Counted from the stretch's first letter, positions 1-6,103 are shown. The stretch: DNA of 17,542 nt from WLWS01 sp047638675 (GCA_047638675.1 JBLIML010000065.1:1-17542); one strand, 5' to 3'. The notes: generated by a model from the sequence alone, not told the origin. Made by a program: numbers and translations.

Positions 1-6
1 ACTAGA

Positions 7-43
7 TACACTAAGCTTTAGTTATTGTACTTACTACACTAAG
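7..43. promoter_or_regulatory. Candidate operator upstream of nrtR-nadA
   Basis: A perfect inverted repeat ACTAA-gct-TTAGT lies at 10-22, and the 9-bp word TACACTAAG occurs twice, at 7-15 and 35-43, 28 bp apart. The second copy ends at the weak Shine-Dalgarno AAGG (41-44) of the regulator gene. NrtR-family regulators commonly bind palindromes in front of NAD genes, often including their own. Autoregulation of the nrtR-nadA unit is inferred from position and symmetry only. The window begins at base 1, so the rest of the promoter is not visible. Confidence 0.4.
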
Positions 44-47
44 GCTT

Positions 48-713
48 ATGTACCAATACGAATACCCACATCCCGCCGTATCCACCGATATCGTTATCTT
101 TACGATCCAGGAACAACAGCTCAAAGTCTTGTTGATTCGGCGTTTGAGTGAGCCCTTCAAAAATGGCTGGGCGCTGCCGGGTGGCTTTGTTGAGATTGAA
201 GAAGATCTGGAACAGGCGGCTTTGCGTGAGCTGCGGGAAGAGACGGGCATTAGTGGCGTTTACCTGGAACAACTCTATACCTTTGGTAAACCGGATCGGG
301 ATCCCCGCGAACGGGTAATTACTGTTTCCTATTACTCACTGGTACCTATTGATCGCCTTACCGTGGGCGCGGCCAGCGATGCCAGGGAATTGGGCTGGTT
401 TGATATTGAAGAGCTGCCGGAGCTCGCCTTTGATCACAAAAAGATTATCAGTAAAGCAAAGCGGCGACTGACCGCGAAACTTGATTACTCCACCATTGGT
501 CTTCAGTTTATGCCCTGCAAATTTACCTTGAGTGAATTACAGAGGGTCTACGAAATAATACACGGCGAATCGCTGGATAAACGTAATTTCCGTAAAAGGG
601 TAATGGCTTACGGATGCATGGATGATACCGGTGAGGTAAGTAGAAACGGAAGCCATCGTCCCGCCAGACTTTACACTCTGAAATCCCCAGGCCAGGTTGA
701 ATTCGTTAAATAG
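48..713 (+). CDS. nrtR: NrtR-type Nudix-domain transcriptional regulator of NAD metabolism
   Basis: This 221-aa protein has an N-terminal Nudix hydrolase-like domain (about residues 10-140) and a C-terminal winged-helix segment (about 150-221, containing FTLSELQRVYEIIHGESLDK). That architecture is typical of NrtR, a regulator of NAD biosynthesis or salvage genes whose DNA binding is modulated by ADP-ribose or related NAD metabolites. The Nudix box runs from G46 to I68 and matches GX5EX7REUXEEXGU in full, including REL-REE-TG. Some characterised NrtR proteins have a degenerate, inactive box, so this one may still hydrolyse a nucleotide-sugar substrate. It lies 12 bp before nadA on the same strand, which supports NrtR over an ordinary Nudix hydrolase. 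The ATG follows a weak AAGG. The gene directly regulated is inferred to be nadA. Confidence 0.85.
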   Translation: MYQYEYPHPAVSTDIVIFTIQEQQLKVLLIRRLSEPFKNGWALPGGFVEIEEDLEQAALRELREETGISGVYLEQLYTFGKPDRDPRERVITVSYYSLVPIDRLTVGAASDARELGWFDIEELPELAFDHKKIISKAKRRLTAKLDYSTIGLQFMPCKFTLSELQRVYEIIHGESLDKRNFRKRVMAYGCMDDTGEVSRNGSHRPARLYTLKSPGQVEFVK

Positions 714-725
714 AATACAAATATC

Positions 726-1799
726 ATGAACGCTACTTTTCCCCTTGCAGAATTTCCTGATCATCGAATGACAGAGGATCAGATCCCTGAAACTGTCTGT
801 GAAATTCTGGACGAGGTCTCACGCAATGAATTGAAGTCTCGCATCAAGCGCTTACTCATAGAGCAAAACGCGATTATGGTGGCGCATTATTATACGGATG
901 CTGATTTGCAACTGCTTGCCGATGAGACGGGTGGTTATGTCTCTGATTCACTCGATATGGCGCGTTATGGTAATGACTCGGATTCACAGACACTGGTAGT
1001 TTGCGGTGTCCGTTTTATGGGCGAGACGGCTAAGATCCTGAACCCGGAGAAACGTATATTAATACCTGATATGAACGCCGAGTGCTCTCTGGACATTGGT
1101 TGTCCGGTCGACGAGTTCAGCGCTTTTTGTGATCAATATCCCGATCATACTGTGGTGGTTTATGCGAATACGAGCGCTGAAGTAAAAGCGAGGGCAGACT
1201 GGATGGTCACCTCAGGTAGCGCGGTGGATGTAGTGAGGTACTTAAAAGGAAAAGGAGAAAAAATAATCTGGGCACCGGACAAGTATCTTGGAGAGTATGT
1301 TCAAGAGCAAACTGGTGCAGATATGATCATATGGCAGGGAAGTTGTGTTGTGCATGAGGAATTCAAGGCGCTTGAACTCCGAGAGCTGCGAAAGAAATAC
1401 CCCAACGCCAAAGTACTGGTGCATCCGGAATCGCCCGCCGCAATAATTAAGCAAGCCGATGTGGTGAGTTCGACTACCGGCATAATAAACGCGGCGAAGG
1501 AAATGGACGCAATGGAGTTTATCGTCGCGACCGATAACGGCATCTTCCACAAGATGCAAGAAGCGGCGCCAGGAAAGCTATTTATTGAAGCGCCTACCGC
1601 AGGCAAAAGCGCGACCTGCAAAAGCTGCGCCCATTGCCCATGGATGGCAATGAATTCTCTGAGCAAACTTGCCCGTGTACTTGAAACAGGTAACAATGAA
1701 ATTCATGTCGACGCGGAGATCATCGCCTTAGCCACCATCCCAATTAAACGCCTGCTGGATTTCTCAAAGACGCAACAACAACTCGCCGGCGACGCGTAA
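726..1799 (+). CDS. nadA: Quinolinate synthase NadA
   Basis: Quinolinate synthase is a cytosolic 4Fe-4S enzyme that condenses iminoaspartate with dihydroxyacetone phosphate to quinolinate, the second step of de novo NAD synthesis. The 357-aa product carries the family N-terminal pattern NAIMVAHYYTDADLQLLADE and the three cluster-ligand cysteines at C120, C207 and C304, each offset by seven from the E. coli positions 113, 200 and 297. C304 is the last cysteine of a CKSCAHC motif that also holds C298 and C301. The conserved MNAECSLDIGCP and VHPE segments are intact. No strong Shine-Dalgarno is seen before the ATG; a downstream ATG at 768 is possible, but the longer form fits the family length. 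It is probably cotranscribed with nrtR. A repeat element starts 17 bp after its stop. Confidence 0.97.
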   Translation: MNATFPLAEFPDHRMTEDQIPETVCEILDEVSRNELKSRIKRLLIEQNAIMVAHYYTDADLQLLADETGGYVSDSLDMARYGNDSDSQTLVVCGVRFMGETAKILNPEKRILIPDMNAECSLDIGCPVDEFSAFCDQYPDHTVVVYANTSAEVKARADWMVTSGSAVDVVRYLKGKGEKIIWAPDKYLGEYVQEQTGADMIIWQGSCVVHEEFKALELRELRKKYPNAKVLVHPESPAAIIKQADVVSSTTGIINAAKEMDAMEFIVATDNGIFHKMQEAAPGKLFIEAPTAGKSATCKSCAHCPWMAMNSLSKLARVLETGNNEIHVDAEIIALATIPIKRLLDFSKTQQQLAGDA

Positions 1800-1815
1800 G
1801 CCGTTATCATTGAAT

Positions 1816-1866
1816 CGTCATTCCCGCGTGCTTTTGGCGGAGTAATGGCACATGGACAATGTGCCA
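1816..1866. repeat. Palindromic repeat arm (left-arm type)
   Basis: This copy of the window-wide unit starts CGTCATTCCCGC, continues GGCGGAGTAATGGCAC and ends in the hairpin GGCACAT-ggaca-ATGTGCC (7-bp stem). The same arm is found upstream of the GIY-YIG gene and, in inverted form, downstream of it. It lies 17 bp after the nadA stop codon. Confidence 0.8.
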
Positions 1867-1918
1867 TTCAAAATATATACAACGGTACGTGCCGCATATG
1901 AAATGGAATCATAAACCG

Positions 1919-2112
1919 CCGTCATTCCCGCGTGCTTTTGGCGGGAATCCAGAAGGAAAGGGGAATTAATGAAATATGCTAATTCGGTACTAACTCACTG
2001 GTACGATATCAATGGTTGAATGAAACCATTGTTTAACTGGATTTGCATCCTTAGCTTCGTGGACGGTGCGTCCATGCACCACTTCTCCGCTAAAAGCATG
2101 CGGGAAAGACGG
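1919..2112. mobile_element. MITE-like palindromic element, copy A of a 190-bp core
   Basis: The segment opens with a complete hairpin (TTCCCGC-9 nt-GCGGGAA), has a unique-looking middle, and closes with an inverted arm (GGATTTGCATCCTTAGCTTC, then a GGTGC/GCACC hairpin, then CTCCGCT...GCGGGAAAGACGG). Positions 1921-2110 align without gaps to 5501-5690. Just after the left hairpin, AATCCAGAAGGAAAGG resembles AATCCACAAGGAATGG in front of the GIY-YIG gene. Its AAACCATTGTTTAACTGG matches the GIY-YIG gene's 3' end (AAACCATTGTTTGACTGG). It therefore looks like a deletion derivative of the GIY-YIG element. No coding capacity is seen in it. Confidence 0.65.
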
Positions 2113-2153
2113 GACTTTGTTTAGCAACCTCAACAGAACGATTGTATTTCTAT

Positions 2154-2176
2154 CGACAGATTCTGCTAAAGAACCC
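2154..2176. repeat. Right terminal inverted repeat of the element following nadA
   Basis: CGACAGATTCTGCTAAAG followed by AACCC is, in reverse complement, a copy of the terminal motif GGGTTCTTTAGCAGAATCTG also found at 2959-2987, 5364-5393 and 10046-10072. The adjoining sequence back to about 2100, read in reverse, matches the left arm at about 5394-5480, including the words TTGAGGTTGC and TTTTAGCGGAGAAGTGG. No matching left terminus was found near 1800. Confidence 0.55.
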
Positions 2177-2193
2177 AAAAAATATACAACGGG

Positions 2194-2224
2194 ATAACAT
2201 GCCATTCGAAAAACATACAACGGT
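2194..2224. repeat. 31-bp dispersed repeat (one of three copies)
   Basis: A 31-bp sequence ending CATACAACGGT recurs with the same length at 1856-1886 and 10257-10287. The shared core is TGCC-A/G-TTC followed 11-12 bp later by ACAACGGT. All copies are close to palindromic elements. Function unknown. The rest of 1800-2295 holds only the repeat elements listed here and no gene. Confidence 0.55.
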
Positions 2225-2295
2225 GCAATGACTGCTTTCAGCGGAACATTAATTGGCTGGCAAGAAAGGTGTTCCTGACCAGATAGCCAATCCGC

Positions 2296-2925
2296 ATGGA
2301 AACTAACTCACCAAAAGAAGCCGTCGTACTAGTTCATGGATTATGGGTAAATGGCCTTGATATGAGTTTGCTCAGACATCGACTGAGTACACATTATGCA
2401 ACGCATCAGTTTTCCTATAACAGCGTCGCCTATGAGCCAGCAGAAAATGCAGAAAGGCTTAATGATTTCCTCTCTACTATTACGTCGGACACGATTCATT
2501 TTGTAGGACACAGTCTCGGTGGTTTGGTGATTCGTCATTTGTTTCATCAGTATCCTCAACAAAAACCGGGCCGTGTCATTACTCTCGGTACTCCACACAA
2601 CCAAAGTCATTCTGCCCGTCAACTTTCACGCTTTCTACCAACCAAAATATTGCTGGGGAAAAGTATCCATAAGGGATTACTGGGAGAGCTCCCGGACTGG
2701 TCAGCTGCACGAGAATTGGGCAGCATGGCAGGAACATTGCGATTCGGATTGGGGCTGATTATTCCAGGCCTGGCAGACCCTAACGATGGCACTGTTGCCG
2801 TTGAAGAAACCCGTTTAGCGGGTATGACAGATCACCTGACATTACGCGTTTCGCATTTCGGTTTGATATTGTCTCTAAAGGCGAGCAATGCCGTGGTAAA
2901 ATTTCTACAGACGGGGAAGTTCTGA
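2296..2925 (+). CDS. Alpha/beta-fold hydrolase (lipase/esterase-like)
   Basis: This 209-aa protein has the alpha/beta-hydrolase pattern: an HG oxyanion motif at residues 13-15 (VHG), a nucleophile elbow GHSLGG at 71-76 with Ser73, a GTPH segment at 98-101, a likely acid Asp164 in DPNDGTV, and His187 in VSHFG. All three triad residues are present in the expected order. The size and the GTPH...NDGTV pattern resemble small PGAP1/lipase-like esterases that act on acyl esters, but the substrate cannot be named. No signal peptide is visible, so it is probably cytosolic. The ATG has no good Shine-Dalgarno; GAAAGG lies about 25 bp upstream. Both flanks are palindromic repeat elements, so it is isolated from any operon. 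Confidence 0.85.
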   Translation: METNSPKEAVVLVHGLWVNGLDMSLLRHRLSTHYATHQFSYNSVAYEPAENAERLNDFLSTITSDTIHFVGHSLGGLVIRHLFHQYPQQKPGRVITLGTPHNQSHSARQLSRFLPTKILLGKSIHKGLLGELPDWSAARELGSMAGTLRFGLGLIIPGLADPNDGTVAVEETRLAGMTDHLTLRVSHFGLILSLKASNAVVKFLQTGKF

Positions 2926-2958
2926 GCTTGGGCTAAAAACCGGAATGATGAACCTATA

Positions 2959-2987
2959 TTTTATGGGTCTTCAGTAGAATCTGTGGG
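2959..2987. repeat. Left terminal repeat upstream of the GIY-YIG element
   Basis: The sequence GGGTCTTCAGTAGAATCTG followed by TGGG is a direct-orientation copy of the terminal motif that brackets the elements at 5364-5747 and 10046-10814. Here it precedes the triplicated left arm and the GIY-YIG gene. No inverted partner was found after the hairpin array near 4080, so this element is either incomplete at its right side or fused to the array. Confidence 0.5.
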
Positions 2988-3010
2988 TAGAATTACAGTA
3001 GCCGTTTTGT

Positions 3011-3226
3011 AAATGGAATTATAAACCCCGTCATTCCTGCAGGCTTTTTGCGGAGTAATGGCACATGGACGTGCCGCGTATAAAATGGAATTATAAATCC
3101 CGTCATTCCCGCAGGCTTTTTGCGGAGTAATGGCAAATGGATGTGCCGCATATGAAATGGAATTATAAACTCCGTCATTCCCGCGTGCTTTTGGCGGAGT
3201 AATGGCACATGGATGTGCCGTCTATG
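3011..3226. repeat. 72-bp tandem repeat, three copies (triplicated left arm)
   Basis: Three units of exactly 72 bp start at 3011, 3083 and 3155. Each runs AAATGGAATTATAAA, then CGTCATTCC, a GCGGAG half-hairpin, and a second hairpin of the type GGCAC-N6-GTGCC. Part of the unit also occurs at 1893-1940. The spacer word GCCGCATATGAA links it to the elements at 1891 and 5480. The array ends 37 bp before the GIY-YIG start codon. Confidence 0.9.
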
Positions 3227-3263
3227 AATCAAAGGATGAAAATCCACAAGGAATGGAATAGAT

Positions 3264-3554
3264 ATGGAACGTCAACCCTGTGTATATATGCTGGCAAGCC
3301 GGCGCAATGGCACCTTGTACATTGGTGTCACTTCTAATTTGGCTAAGCGTATTTGGGAACATAAAGCAGATGTAGTTGCGGGTTTTACCAAATTGTACGC
3401 GGTGCACACGCTGGTTTGGTATGAAGTTCACGAAAACATGGATTCAGCGATACTTAGAGAGAAGGCGCTTAAGAAATGGAGAAGAGAATGGAAGATAAGA
3501 TTGATAAATTCATTTAATCCGGAATGGAAGGATTTATATAAAACCATTGTTTGA
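3264..3554 (+). CDS. Small GIY-YIG domain nuclease embedded in palindromic repeats
   Basis: This 96-aa protein is a stand-alone GIY-YIG domain of the UPF0213/YhbQ-like group. Visible motifs are VYML at 7-10, LYIGVTS at 18-24 (the YIG half), Arg29, His33, the metal-binding Glu66 in REK, then WRREWK (72-77) and NPEW (85-88) typical of this group. All expected catalytic positions are present. A purine-rich GGAATGGAATAG precedes the ATG. The stop codon (3552-3554) lies inside the right palindromic arm: the last residues KTIV and the stop are encoded by AAAACCATTGTTTGA, whose counterparts begin the arm in gene-less copies elsewhere. Upstream and downstream arms are imperfect inverted repeats. YhbQ-like proteins are DNA nucleases of uncertain role; a role in moving the flanking repeats is inferred. 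Confidence 0.88.
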   Translation: MERQPCVYMLASRRNGTLYIGVTSNLAKRIWEHKADVVAGFTKLYAVHTLVWYEVHENMDSAILREKALKKWRREWKIRLINSFNPEWKDLYKTIV

Positions 3555-3630
3555 CTGGATTTGCATCCTTAGCTTCGTTAACGGTGCATCCTTGCACCAC
3601 TTCTCCGCCAAAAACCTGCGGGAATGACGG
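3544..3630. repeat. Right palindromic arm overlapping the GIY-YIG 3' end
   Basis: The arm contains GGATTTGCATCCTTAGCTTC, the hairpin GGTGCA-tcct-TGCACC, and CTCCGCCAAAAACCTGCGGG followed by AATGACGG. Its last ~50 bp are the inverted counterpart of the left arm before the gene (about 3175-3221). Related copies lie at 2026-2112, 5608-5690, 10362-10444, 10538-10620 and 10659-10741, and one in reverse orientation at 10159-10240. Confidence 0.8.
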
Positions 3631-4076
3631 AGGGTTAGGGAATGACGGAGTTTAGATTCCCGCCAAAAACCTGCGGGAATGACGGAGGTTGGATTCCCGC
3701 CAAAAGCACGCGGGAATGACGGAGGGTTAGGGAATGACGGAGGTTGGATTCCCGCCAAAAACCTGCGGGAATGACGGAGGGTTAGATTCCCGCCAAAAGC
3801 CTGCGGGAATGACGGAGGGTTAGATTCCCGCCAAAAGCCTGCGGGAATGACGGGGAGTTAGATTCCCGCCAAAAGCACGCGGGAATGACGGAGGGTTAGA
3901 TTCCCGCCAAAAGCCTGCGGGAATGACGGAGGGTTAGGGAATGACGGAGGTTGGGTTCCCGCCAAAAGCCTGCGGGAATGACGGAGGGTTAGGGAATGAC
4001 GGAGGTTGGGTTCCCGCCAAAAGCCTGCGGGAATGACGGAGGGTTAGGTTCCCGCCAACAGCCTGCGGGAATGACG
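3631..4076. repeat. Array of ten TTCCCGC/GCGGGAA hairpins (REP-like)
   Basis: TTCCCGCC begins at 3657, 3694, 3749, 3787, 3825, 3863, 3901, 3956, 4011 and 4049, giving periods of 37-38 bp or 55 bp. The 55-bp periods contain an extra 17-bp half unit (GGGAATGACGGAGGTT). Each unit is a hairpin TTCCCGC-CAAAAGCCT-GCGGGAA followed by TGACGGAGGGTTAG. Loops vary between AAAACCT, AAAGCCT and AAAGCAC while the stems do not. The array continues directly from the right arm of the GIY-YIG element and ends about 58 bp before the dehydrogenase start. It resembles REP/BIME arrays, not CRISPR. Confidence 0.9.
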
Positions 4077-4133
4077 ATTTTTTTATATGCATCGAAAGCT
4101 ATATATTCATTCATACAGGATCCAAAGATAGAG

Positions 4134-5270
4134 ATGATTAAAATTATATTCAATAGATTAATTTTGTTGTTGTGCTTATCGTTATATATGCAAATCAGCA
4201 ATGCGGTTGAAGCAACTGATGCCGCAAAAACCATGTTGAGTGAGCTTGGCATCAGAGAAAGCGATGTCCCTATCAAGGCTGATCAGAATTGGCAAAAACC
4301 TCAACGTATCGTATTGGTCAGACCAGGTGGTCAAATTGATATTAGCCCGGCAATATTGTCTTCACTTCGTTCTGCCGCAGACGGAGCGGAGCTTATTATT
4401 GTTAGTGATCCGGATACAGAGGCTGACAAAATAAAAAATGCTGATGTGATACTGGGTTCTTGTACTGCTGTTAACATCGACATGCCCAATTTAAAATGGG
4501 TACAGTATTTTTCAGCGGGTGTAGAAAGATGTACTGATAATCCTGTCTTTATCGACAAAGGTGTCATGTTGACAAATATGAAGGGTGTATACGGGCCTGG
4601 AATAGCAGAACATGTGATTGCCATGATGCTAACGCTGTCCCGTGGTTTGCATCAATTTCAAAGGGAACAAATTAAGGGCCAGTGGAACCGTGGTCTGGCA
4701 AGTGAATACCCGCTACAGGAAGTGCGAGGTAAAACTATGTTGATAGTGGGCCTGGGTGGCATAGGCTCGGAGATCGCCTGGCGGGCCTCAGCTCTGGGTA
4801 TGCGCGTAATTGCCACTCGCAACTCGAAACATGACAAGCCGGAGTTTGTCGATTATGTCGGTTTGGCAAATGAATTATTAACATTGGTTGGCCAGGCAGA
4901 TGTCATTGTTAACGCAGCGCCTTTGACCTCTTCTACACTTGGATTGTTTGATAATCATTTTTTTAGTCAGCTCAAACCATCAGCTTACTTTATAAACATT
5001 GGCCGGGGTAAAAGTGTCGTGACGGATGATCTGGTGGAGGCACTAAAGACGGGTAAACTTGCCGGTGCGGCACTTGATGTCGTCGAGCCTGAACCACTTC
5101 CTGCGGATCATGTCTTGTGGCAAATGCCCAATGTGATTATTACGCCACATATCAGCGGCCATTCTGACCTGGTGATGAACAGGTACTGGATTTTCATTCG
5201 CGAAAATCTGCGGCGTTACGTGAAGGGAGAGCGTATGTTAAATGTTGTTAATATTCAGAAAGGATATTAA
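4134..5270 (+). CDS. Exported D-2-hydroxyacid dehydrogenase family protein
   Basis: From ATG 4134 the product is 378 aa. Residues 1-24 form a Sec-type signal peptide (Lys3, hydrophobic LILLLCLSLYM, likely cleavage after SNA). The mature part is a D-isomer-specific 2-hydroxyacid dehydrogenase, NAD-binding fold: GLGGIG at 206-211, catalytic Arg291 (NIGRG), Glu318 (DVVEPE) and His339 (TPHISGH). Such enzymes interconvert 2-oxo acids and D-2-hydroxy acids with NAD(P)H; the substrate is not evident. The open frame extends upstream to 3996, but that part is translated hairpin repeat, and only the 4134 start yields a signal peptide. No strong Shine-Dalgarno is seen. A dehydrogenase of this family behind an apparent Sec signal is unusual because free NAD is not expected in the periplasm. 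Confidence 0.87.
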   Translation: MIKIIFNRLILLLCLSLYMQISNAVEATDAAKTMLSELGIRESDVPIKADQNWQKPQRIVLVRPGGQIDISPAILSSLRSAADGAELIIVSDPDTEADKIKNADVILGSCTAVNIDMPNLKWVQYFSAGVERCTDNPVFIDKGVMLTNMKGVYGPGIAEHVIAMMLTLSRGLHQFQREQIKGQWNRGLASEYPLQEVRGKTMLIVGLGGIGSEIAWRASALGMRVIATRNSKHDKPEFVDYVGLANELLTLVGQADVIVNAAPLTSSTLGLFDNHFFSQLKPSAYFINIGRGKSVVTDDLVEALKTGKLAGAALDVVEPEPLPADHVLWQMPNVIITPHISGHSDLVMNRYWIFIRENLRRYVKGERMLNVVNIQKGY

Positions 5271-5367
5271 GGAATCGCTTATCAAGCCTCTCCTCATCGT
5301 CGTGCTGGTTTTCACCAGTATGGCGACTTTATGTCAATTGAGACTTGATCAGAGATTCCTGAATTAA
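5242..5367 (+). CDS. Candidate 41-aa membrane peptide overlapping the dehydrogenase 3' end
   Basis: The ATG at 5242 overlaps the dehydrogenase gene by 29 bp in the +1 frame and has AAGGGAGAG (5223-5231) about 10 bp upstream, a good Shine-Dalgarno. The 41-residue product has a basic start (FRKDIKESLIK), one hydrophobic helix (PLLIVVLVFTSMATLC) and a short polar tail. Its stop codon lies inside the left terminal repeat of the element at 5364, so it could be the surviving 5' end of a longer gene cut by that element. No reading frame clearly resumes beyond the element. Not a recognised family; it may be a chance ORF. Confidence 0.3.
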   Translation: MLLIFRKDIKESLIKPLLIVVLVFTSMATLCQLRLDQRFLN

Positions 5368-5747
5368 TATGGTTCCTCCGCAGAATCTATGGGTAGAAAC
5401 ACAACAGTTCTATTGAGGTTGCGAAATAAAAGCCCGTCATTCCCGCAGGTTTTTAGCGGAGAAGTGGCACATGGACGTGCCGCATATGAACCAAAGACCC
5501 GTCATTCCCGCAGGTTTTTGGCGGGAATCCAGAAGGAAAAGAGAATTAAGGAAATATGCCAATCCGGTATTAACTTACTGGTACGCTAGCAATGGTTGAA
5601 TGAAAACGTTGTTTAACTAGATTTGCATCCTTAGCTTCGTGGGCGGTGCGTCCATGCACCACTTCTCCGCCAAAAACCTGCGGGAATGAAGATGATCTTT
5701 TACTTACTTTTTATGTTAATCCACAAATTCTGCAGAAGACCCATTAA
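5364..5747. mobile_element. 384-bp MITE-like element with terminal inverted repeats
   Basis: The left end (5364-5393, TTAATATGGTTCCTCCGCAG...) and the right end (5721-5747, ...CTGCAGAAGACCCATTAA) are imperfect inverted copies over about 27 bp. Inside are a left arm (5434-5482, CGTCATTCCCGC...GGCAC-atggac-GTGCC), a full hairpin at 5504-5526, and the 190-bp core copy B (5501-5690) ending in the right arm. It has no coding capacity of its own. It occupies most of the gap between the dehydrogenase and the minus-strand 106-aa gene. No clear target-site duplication was seen. Confidence 0.7.
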
Positions 5748-5782
5748 TATCACGTTAACTAAAAATCGGAATAGTCCGATTA

Positions 5783-6103
5783 TCAAGTCTTCCTTATTCT
5801 GACAATTTTCATAATTTCAATCTTCATTCCTGCTACGTCTTCTGAATCCGGATAATAGGTAATGTTGACACTAGCGCCGCTCAGATCTTTGTAAGCACGC
5901 TTGCGTCTAAATTTAAACGGCACGTCGTAGCCGTCGATCATAATTGTGTTCAGTATCCAGTCTTCCGTGTTTCGCTGTATGTGTGAAACGACCTTAAGGC
6001 CATCAGAATGCACAAGTGAGTCGTTCTTTTTCAGAAGTTTGTCAGGGTCGGAGGTAATTTTTTTCGTTTTCGTTTTTTTCATGATATGCAATGCCGTTAA
6101 CAC
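5783..6103 (-). CDS. Hypothetical protein, 106 aa (unrecognised)
   Basis: This small basic protein belongs to no family I recognise. It begins LTALHIMKKTKTKKIT, is rich in Lys and Arg, and has a C-terminal half that reads like beta-strands (WILNTIMIDGYDVPFKFRR, ASVNITYYPDSED). There are no membrane segments and no cysteines. The start at 6103 is GTG; an ATG at 6082 (residue 8) is an alternative. Neither has a Shine-Dalgarno. The open frame continues upstream as QFVIINPDGYR to a TGA at 6137-6139 without a better start, so the gene could be an N-terminally truncated remnant. It lies 86 bp downstream of the SRPBCC gene on the same strand and may be cotranscribed. Confidence 0.5.
   Translation of the reverse strand: MLTALHIMKKTKTKKITSDPDKLLKKNDSLVHSDGLKVVSHIQRNTEDWILNTIMIDGYDVPFKFRRKRAYKDLSGASVNITYYPDSEDVAGMKIEIMKIVRIRKT

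Noticed and set aside
2993..3247. Minus-strand 84-aa ORF with a 24-residue repeat
   Set aside because: It is the translation of three 72-bp tandem non-coding repeats; the open frame follows from the period being a multiple of three.
3534..3758. 74-aa minus-strand ORF near the hairpin array
   Set aside because: It is a translation of palindromic repeats overlapping the GIY-YIG 3' end; no ribosome binding site or family signature.
3657..4076. CRISPR array
   Set aside because: The units are palindromic and nearly identical throughout, with no unique spacers and no cas genes nearby; periods jump between 38 and 55 bp by partial duplication.
3996..4133. N-terminal extension of the dehydrogenase
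   Set aside because: This part translates the hairpin array; the ATG at 4134 gives a proper signal peptide and family-like length.
5309..5330. Terminator after the dehydrogenase (CTGGT-tttc-ACCAG)
   Set aside because: Only a 5-bp stem with no T tract, and it lies inside a possible small ORF.
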